Shown here: positions 12,719 to 16,393 of the stretch, piece by piece
Numbering within the stretch: position 1 is the stretch's first letter
Layout: every line of letters begins with the position of its first letter
The notes under the pieces: model-generated
The model's input: the letters and a program-made list of their open reading frames with translations, nothing else
Database searches by the model: none
What the model was told of the DNA's origin: nothing
Position numbers and translations under genes: made by a program
Assembly (NCBI GenBank): GCA_964396185.1
Contig: CAYNEI010000052.1
Coordinates: forward strand, 1 to 16,393
Reading direction: 5' to 3'
Length of the DNA stretch: 16,393 nucleotides
Origin: CAYNEI01 sp964396185
GTDB lineage: Archaea; Thermoplasmatota; SW-10-69-26

Positions 12719-14626
12719 CTGCTCATCCTGGCCACCCTGCTCGTCCCTGCAGCCGCCATCGCGGGCGCGACCCCCGTCGAAGAGACGGTCCCATCCACCC
12801 TGGAGCTCACCGCCCCAGGCTCCAACGACCCCTGGGCGCGCGAGCTCGTGCGGACGTTGCCCCAGGCCACCACGGTCAACGACCAGGACGGCGACAAGCT
12901 CTTCGACGACCTTGAGGCGGCCTGGCTCCAAGACCCCCTGGCCCGGCTGCCCACCATCGTCGTCTTCCAGCACGACGTGGACCCCGAAGCTGGCCTTGCC
13001 CAAGCCCAGGCCATCGGCGGACCCATCCAAGCCAGCCACGTCTTCCACATCATCCCCGGCTTCGCAGCCGAGTTGAGCCTCGACCAGGCAGAGCGCATCG
13101 CCCAGCTCGACGCGGTCCGCCAGCTCGAACTCGACCACCCCGCCAGCCTGGAGCTGGACACCGCCACGGTCTTCATGGGCGTGGACAAGGTCCAAGAAGA
13201 GCTCGGCGTCACCGGCGACCGGGACGGCAACGAGACGAACTTCACCAAGGACGACGTGACCATCGCGGTCCTGGACACCGGCTTCCACGGCGGTCACGCT
13301 GATCTGGACGACGGCAAGATCATCCACTTCAACGACTGCGCTGGCGACGAGACCGAAGCCTACGACTCAGGCACCCACGGCACGCACGTGGCCAGCATCG
13401 CGGCCGGCACAGGTGATGGCGATCCCGCCTACACCGGCGTGGCCCCCGGTGCAGCCATCGTGGGCATCAAGATCAGCGGGGAAGGCTGCAGCGCCACCTC
13501 CGATGCCATCGCCGGCTACGAATGGATCGTCGAGCACAAGGACCACTACGGCATCGACGTCTCCACCATCAGCTTCGGCTTCGGCACCGCCACGGACGGC
13601 ACCACGGCCCTGGAGATGGCCGTCGACGAGGTCTGGGAGGCTGGTGTCGTGAACTTCAAAAGCACCGGCAACAGCGGCCCCGAACGCCGCACCATCACGG
13701 TGCCCGCCGCTAGCCGAGGCATCCTGGCCACGGGCGCCATGCTCGACCCCGGCTCCACGTTCGGCCAGACCTTGAGCCTGGACGGGCTCGGGGTCAACGC
13801 CGGGTTCCAGCTGGCGACGTTCTCCAGCCGCGGCCCCACCACGGACGGGCGCGTCAAGCCGGACATCACAGCTCCCGGCGTCTCCATCGAGGCTGCGGAT
13901 GCCAACACGGACGACGGCTACGTGAGCTTCAGCGGCACGAGCATGGCCAGCCCCTTCGCAGCCGGCGTGGCCGCCCTCGTGCTGGACGCCAACCCAGCGC
14001 TCAGCCCCGACGAGGTGCGCAGCGTGCTCACAAGCACCACCGAGGACTGGGGCATCGGTGGACCAGACGTGGACTACGGCTGGGGGCGCCTCCAGGCAGC
14101 CACCGCCGTGAGCGAGGCCCGGGCACGTGCCAACCTGGACACCAACCTCACCTCACCCGTGATCCCCTTCCACGAGGTCCGAGCAGGCACCTTCTCAGCA
14201 GACCCGACCGTCCCCGTCACCGACATGGCTGTCGCCGAGATCGACGTCGAGGACACCACCCACCCCTTCGCTGTGACCGCCATCGCGGAGGGCAAGCTCG
14301 TCGAGATCCTCGTCGAGGACCCCTCTGGGGACCTGGTGGCTAGCTTCTCGCCGCTGAACCCCGCAGGCCGACAGCACGTGGTCAGCTTCGAGGCCGACGA
14401 GACCGGCACACACACGATCCGCATGATCGGCGAACCCGGCGCGGCCTGGGTCGTGGACGTCACCCACGGAACCGCTGGCGGCGTGCCCATCGAGCTGCCC
14501 ACAGGCATCGGGATCGAGCAGATCGTCCCTGCCACGGCAGACGCGAACAACGAGACCCCGCTGGGCATCGGTGTCGTGTTGGCTGGCCTGATGCTGGCAG
14601 CGATCGGTCTCAAGCGCCGCGGCTGA
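12707..14626 (+). CDS. secreted, membrane-anchored subtilisin-like (S8) serine protease
   Basis: The product is 639 residues from GTG 12707. Residues 1-19 are a signal peptide (MRGTLLILATLLVPAAAIAG). Next come a DQDGDKLFDDLE calcium-loop-like motif at 59-70 and an inhibitor-I9-like propeptide (about 80-150, IVVFQHDVD...AVRQLELDH). The catalytic domain follows. The triad is complete: Asp190 in AVLDTGFHGGHADL, His224 in GTHGTHVASIAAG, Ser412 in SGTSMASPFAAG; the oxyanion Asn322 is in STGNSGPERR. A second loop DRDGNETNFTKDD (171-183) could bind calcium. A C-terminal beta domain (about 485-590) resembles the PPC fold. The end, LGIGVVLAGLMLAAIGLKRRG, is a single helix with a basic tail that should anchor the protein or act as a sorting signal. 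It likely degrades proteins outside the cell. It is convergent with the small gene that ends at 14667. Confidence 0.95.
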   Translation: MRGTLLILATLLVPAAAIAGATPVEETVPSTLELTAPGSNDPWARELVRTLPQATTVNDQDGDKLFDDLEAAWLQDPLARLPTIVVFQHDVDPEAGLAQAQAIGGPIQASHVFHIIPGFAAELSLDQAERIAQLDAVRQLELDHPASLELDTATVFMGVDKVQEELGVTGDRDGNETNFTKDDVTIAVLDTGFHGGHADLDDGKIIHFNDCAGDETEAYDSGTHGTHVASIAAGTGDGDPAYTGVAPGAAIVGIKISGEGCSATSDAIAGYEWIVEHKDHYGIDVSTISFGFGTATDGTTALEMAVDEVWEAGVVNFKSTGNSGPERRTITVPAASRGILATGAMLDPGSTFGQTLSLDGLGVNAGFQLATFSSRGPTTDGRVKPDITAPGVSIEAADANTDDGYVSFSGTSMASPFAAGVAALVLDANPALSPDEVRSVLTSTTEDWGIGGPDVDYGWGRLQAATAVSEARARANLDTNLTSPVIPFHEVRAGTFSADPTVPVTDMAVAEIDVEDTTHPFAVTAIAEGKLVEILVEDPSGDLVASFSPLNPAGRQHVVSFEADETGTHTIRMIGEPGAAWVVDVTHGTAGGVPIELPTGIGIEQIVPATADANNETPLGIGVVLAGLMLAAIGLKRRG

Positions 14627-14666
14627 TCCGCGCGAGCCTAGCGGCCGCCGGACGGAAGGGCTTGGC

Positions 14667-14924
14667 TTAGTTCCACTTCGCGTCCACCGGCACCTCGGCC
14701 AGCACAGGCTCGCGCTCGTGGAGCTCCTCGAAGAAGTAGTACGCGATGAGCGCAGCCGCGAAGGCTAAGCCCATGGAGATCAAGCGCTTCTTCCAGAGCA
14801 GGGGACCCAGTAGGAATAGGCCCATGGCCACCGCTTGCCCGTGCTCGCCCTTCCAGGCGCGCTCGCCCACGGCGAACCCACCGATCACCGCATCGAACGC
14901 CTTGGTCAGGGCTTTGAGCTTCAT
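14667..14924 (-). CDS. small two-helix membrane protein, function unknown
   Basis: The 85-residue product MKLKALTKAFDAVIGGFAVGERAWKG... has two hydrophobic stretches, around 33-44 (AVAMGLFLLGPLLW) and 49-67 (ISMGLAFAAALIAYYFFEEL), and an acidic tail. ATG 14924 is chosen because GGTTTTTAT lies 26-34 bp before it, which predicts a transcript starting within a few bases of the ATG; a further ATG upstream lies inside that box. The gene begins 10 bp after the stop of the 107-residue gene. It may be read both from that gene's promoter and from its own. I do not recognise a family. Confidence 0.7.
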   Translation of the reverse strand: MKLKALTKAFDAVIGGFAVGERAWKGEHGQAVAMGLFLLGPLLWKKRLISMGLAFAAALIAYYFFEELHEREPVLAEVPVDAKWN

Positions 14925-14934
14925 GGTTCCAACC

Positions 14935-15258
14935 TTAGGACGTCGCGGCATAAAAACCACCCTCCTCGGTCCCGTCCACCGCTCTCCCACGAGGCCAGGC
15001 CACCAGCGACCTGAGCGAGCCGCGGCGTCCTACGAACTCCACGTGGAAGTCTGTGAGCACCTCGTGCACCACCCGCTCGGCCCCGTCCGTGGCCACAAGG
15101 AACACCCAGCGCGACCGGCGCCGTGACGAGCCAGGCCGAAGCGGGACGGCGAACACCTCCACCCGGGCCTGGTCGTAAGCCGCTCCAAGCTCGATCTCCA
15201 AGCACTCTGCCCACTGGCCAGCGATCAGCGCGTCCATGGGCTTCCACGCGGCTCCCAC
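14935..15258 (-). CDS. small protein of unknown function
   Basis: It encodes 107 residues from GTG 15258 (MGAAWKPMDALIAGQWAECL...) or 100 from ATG 15237. It has no signal peptide or membrane helix. It looks like a small alpha/beta protein, with strands RVEVFAVPL, RWVFLVATDG and VVHEVLTDFHVEFVG, and a basic patch RPGSSRRRSRW. Codon third positions are GC-rich like the neighbours, which favours this frame over the overlapping ones. The last codons contain the promoter of the next gene. No family was recognised. Confidence 0.6.
   Translation of the reverse strand: MGAAWKPMDALIAGQWAECLEIELGAAYDQARVEVFAVPLRPGSSRRRSRWVFLVATDGAERVVHEVLTDFHVEFVGRRGSLRSLVAWPRGRAVDGTEEGGFYAATS
14947..14961 (-). promoter_or_regulatory. 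promoter of the two-helix membrane protein, inside the upstream gene
   Basis: On the minus strand GGTGGTTTTTATGCC has an AT-box GGTTTTTAT close to the GGTTTTAT of 10233-10240. The box ends 26 bp before ATG 14924, the same spacing as in other leaderless candidates. It overlaps the codons for GGFYAA of the upstream gene. Confidence 0.6.
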
Positions 15259-15283
15259 CTCATCCCATCGAAGGCCGGGGCTG

Positions 15284-15304
15284 GCCGAAACTGAAACGAC
15301 TTGA
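15284..15304 (-). promoter_or_regulatory. candidate promoter of the 107-residue gene
   Basis: On the minus strand GTCAAGTCGTTTCAGTTTCGG contains an AAG followed by a T-rich box, 44 bp before GTG 15258. An eight-base palindrome TGACGTCA lies next to it at 15302-15309. Weak evidence. Confidence 0.3.
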
Positions 15305-15387
15305 CGTCAGCAAGCTGGACCGTTGATGGCTCCACAGTGCACGAAAAGAGCTGCCTGGAGGCATCGTCGATGAGCGAACCCTGTACG

Positions 15388-15402
15388 GCAACGGTTAAAT
15401 GG
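15388..15402 (+). promoter_or_regulatory. promoter element of the V4R-like gene
   Basis: GCAACGGTTAAATGG shares AACGGTT with the elements at 434 and 10228. The AAC is 37 bp before ATG 15427, so the leader should be only a few bases. Confidence 0.65.
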
Positions 15403-15426
15403 GGCTCCCGGGAACGGGGGAGTCCC

Positions 15427-15990
15427 ATGGCTGCAACGGGTCGGATCACCGGTGCCAGCACCCTCATGGTCGTCTCCTGGCTCGAGCAGCGCCACGGCTC
15501 CACACTGGTCGACAGGCTCTTCGATCGCCTCCGCCAGGACCGCGGCCAGTCCGTCCAGCGCCAGGACCTCTCCATGCGCGGGACCGTGGACTACGGCCTC
15601 CACACCACCGTGCTCGAGGAGGTCGCCGCCCTCACGGACGCCAGCGAGGAGGACCTGCGCGCCATCGGCCATCAGGCGGCCATGCAGGTCGAACAGGTCG
15701 TGCCGGGCGCGGGCCTGATGCTCAAGTTCGCATCCCCCAAGCGCCTGCTCAAGCACGCCGATCGGCTCTGGAGCACCTACGCCGACTTCGGCGGCGTCGA
15801 GGTGCTCCACGTCGACAAGCGCTCAGCTCGGCTGCGCATCCACGGCTTCGACACCCACGACCACTTCTGCCGCACCCTGGAGGGCCTCTTCGAGGGCCTT
15901 CTCGACCGTGTGGGCGCCTCCGAGATCCGCGTGCGCGAGGTCAGCCACGACGGGGCTGAAGGGTGCATCTTCGAAGGCACCTGGTCCTGA
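15427..15990 (+). CDS. V4R / DUF2378 (heme-NO-binding-like fold) protein
   Basis: The 187-residue cytoplasmic product begins MAATGRITGASTLMVVSWLEQRHGSTLVDRLF. It has a helical N-terminal half, then VPGAGLMLKFASPKRLLKHADRLWSTYADFGGVEVLHVDKRSARLRIHG, then a helix DHFCRTLEGLFEGLLDRVG and a last strand EGCIFEGTWS. This order (helices, PG..., P..LL..W..Y...G.VEV, ARL...G, C..LEG, C.F...W) is what I recall for the V4R/HNOB/DUF2378 group of small-ligand-binding or sensory proteins; the assignment is by pattern and not certain. There is no His at an obvious heme-ligand position, so binding of heme is not claimed. ATG 15427 is supported by a promoter directly before it. It is divergent from the small minus-strand genes. 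The frame is open upstream, but that part lies before the promoter. Confidence 0.8.
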   Translation: MAATGRITGASTLMVVSWLEQRHGSTLVDRLFDRLRQDRGQSVQRQDLSMRGTVDYGLHTTVLEEVAALTDASEEDLRAIGHQAAMQVEQVVPGAGLMLKFASPKRLLKHADRLWSTYADFGGVEVLHVDKRSARLRIHGFDTHDHFCRTLEGLFEGLLDRVGASEIRVREVSHDGAEGCIFEGTWS

Positions 15991-16020
15991 GCTCGAGTAC
16001 GGCGAGGACGACAACCTCAA

Positions 16021-16059
16021 CACGGAGACACGGAGCCACGGAGCGAACGGAGGCGAACC
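16021..16059 (+). repeat. CACGGAG-type repeat, left arm
   Basis: The eight-base unit CACGGAGA/CACGGAGC occurs twice, followed by CACGGAGCGAACGGAGG. The same series in inverse orientation is at 16301-16345. The units resemble the CACGAAGGG repeat at 4192-4307 in length and composition. Confidence 0.75.
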
Positions 16060-16300
16060 AAAATCCCGGTTGGCTGAGGAGCCCAAAGGGACCGTGGGCA
16101 TCAACAGGGGTGCAGCGTACCGGCATGTTCCCTTCCCTCCGCCTCTATGATCTAGCGTCCCCCACCCGTCCCCTCCGCGTCTTCACCGATTGACCCTTCC
16201 CGTCCGTTCTCCCCGTGGATCCGTGTGGATCTCTCTCCTTGTCTCCCTCCTCCACGACTGAACCTCCACCCACTCCCCGTCCCATCTCCCTGCACCCATC

Positions 16301-16345
16301 CTCCGTGTTCCTTCCCGTTCTCCGTTCCCTCCGTGTCTCCGTCTG
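16301..16345 (-). repeat. CACGGAG-type repeat, right arm (inverted)
   Basis: Its reverse complement reads CAGACGGAGACACGGAGGG followed by AACGGAGAACGGG, and aligns with the left arm with shared ACGGAGACACGGAG. Degenerate copies also lie between the arms (for example CCGTGGATCCGTGTGGATC at 16212-16230). Confidence 0.7.
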
Positions 16346-16389
16346 CCCGAGCAAGCTCGGGCGCCCGCTGCACCGCGAACGGCGGTGCA
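16345..16389. repeat. two adjacent perfect hairpins
   Basis: GCCCGAGC-AA-GCTCGGGC (16345-16362) is an eight-base stem with a two-base loop. TGCACCGC (16369-16376) and GCGGTGCA (16382-16389) form a second eight-base stem with a five-base loop. They abut the right repeat arm at the window edge, and could be a REP-like element or terminator. Confidence 0.65.
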
Positions 16390-16393
16390 TCGG

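Larger units (their letters stand above)
15991..16393. other. noncoding intergenic region with inverted repeats
   Basis: No reading frame here looks real. The left part (to about 16060) is purine-rich on the plus strand and the right part (about 16120-16345) is pyrimidine-rich. This skew is explained by inverted CACGGAG-type repeats and not by coding. The middle shows nothing I can name. Confidence 0.7.

Noticed and set aside
15307..15810. Minus-strand open frame opposite the V4R-like gene
   Set aside because: The plus-strand frame has a promoter at correct distance and a coherent fold pattern; the minus frame has neither.
16021..16345. Possible CRISPR array
   Set aside because: The units are 8 bases, without unique spacers of regular length and partly inverted; no cas genes nearby.
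16145..16390. Minus-strand open frames at the right edge
   Set aside because: Arg/Gly/Glu-rich translation of the repeat region, with no start context and no domain.
1..16393. tRNA, rRNA or insertion sequence
   Set aside because: I found no T-loop GGTTCRANYCC with matching acceptor arms, no rRNA segment and no transposase motif.

Overview
The window looks like a piece of a draft or metagenome-assembled archaeal genome, most likely a high-GC member of the Thermoplasmatota. That assignment is inference. It rests on an archaeal-type valyl-tRNA synthetase tail, archaeal TATA/BRE-like promoters placed so that several start codons would be leaderless, a tricorn-interacting-factor-like M1 aminopeptidase, a 2-oxoacid dehydrogenase E1 pair as in Thermoplasma, and many secreted lipoproteins with a GCxG lipobox. 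The sequence is GC-rich with GC-rich third positions, so many antisense frames stay open by chance. Four runs of exactly 100 N (1849-1948, 8092-8191, 9890-9989, 12123-12222) are scaffold placeholders, and three of them cut real genes.

Layout. 1-386: the C-terminal end of valS. 487-1629: a secreted beta-helix protein. 1727-4192: a large M1 aminopeptidase, interrupted by a gap. 4192-4336: a convergent intergenic region with an inverted repeat. 4337-5380 (minus): a Fic protein with a C-terminal winged helix, under a canonical AT-rich TATA box. 5523-6425 (minus): a trypsin-like lipoprotein, divergent from an Asp-box beta-propeller lipoprotein (6532-7965). 8193-10063 (minus): a two-gene operon for 2-oxoacid dehydrogenase E1 alpha and beta. 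10264-14626 (plus): a second Asp-box propeller lipoprotein, a WW-motif lipoprotein and a membrane-anchored subtilisin; the last two have nearly identical 63-bp promoter/leader copies. 14667-15258 (minus): a small unknown protein followed by a two-helix membrane protein. 15427-15990 (plus): a V4R/DUF2378-like protein. 15991-16393: noncoding, with inverted CACGGAG-type repeats and two perfect hairpins.

How the genes fit together. Three peptidases (M1, S1, S8), several surface lipoproteins and a secreted beta-helix protein sit next to an oxidative decarboxylation enzyme that typically handles branched-chain 2-oxoacids or pyruvate. This fits a peptide- and protein-degrading heterotroph that digests polymers at its surface and oxidises the resulting amino-acid carbon. 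The link is inferred from neighbourhood only.

The most distinctive signals are regulatory. At least eight genes share an AAC(G)G-plus-AT-box element at set distances from their starts, and the lipoprotein/subtilase pair carries a duplicated promoter-leader. I see no CRISPR array, tRNA, rRNA or insertion sequence, and no clear defence system beyond the single Fic gene.
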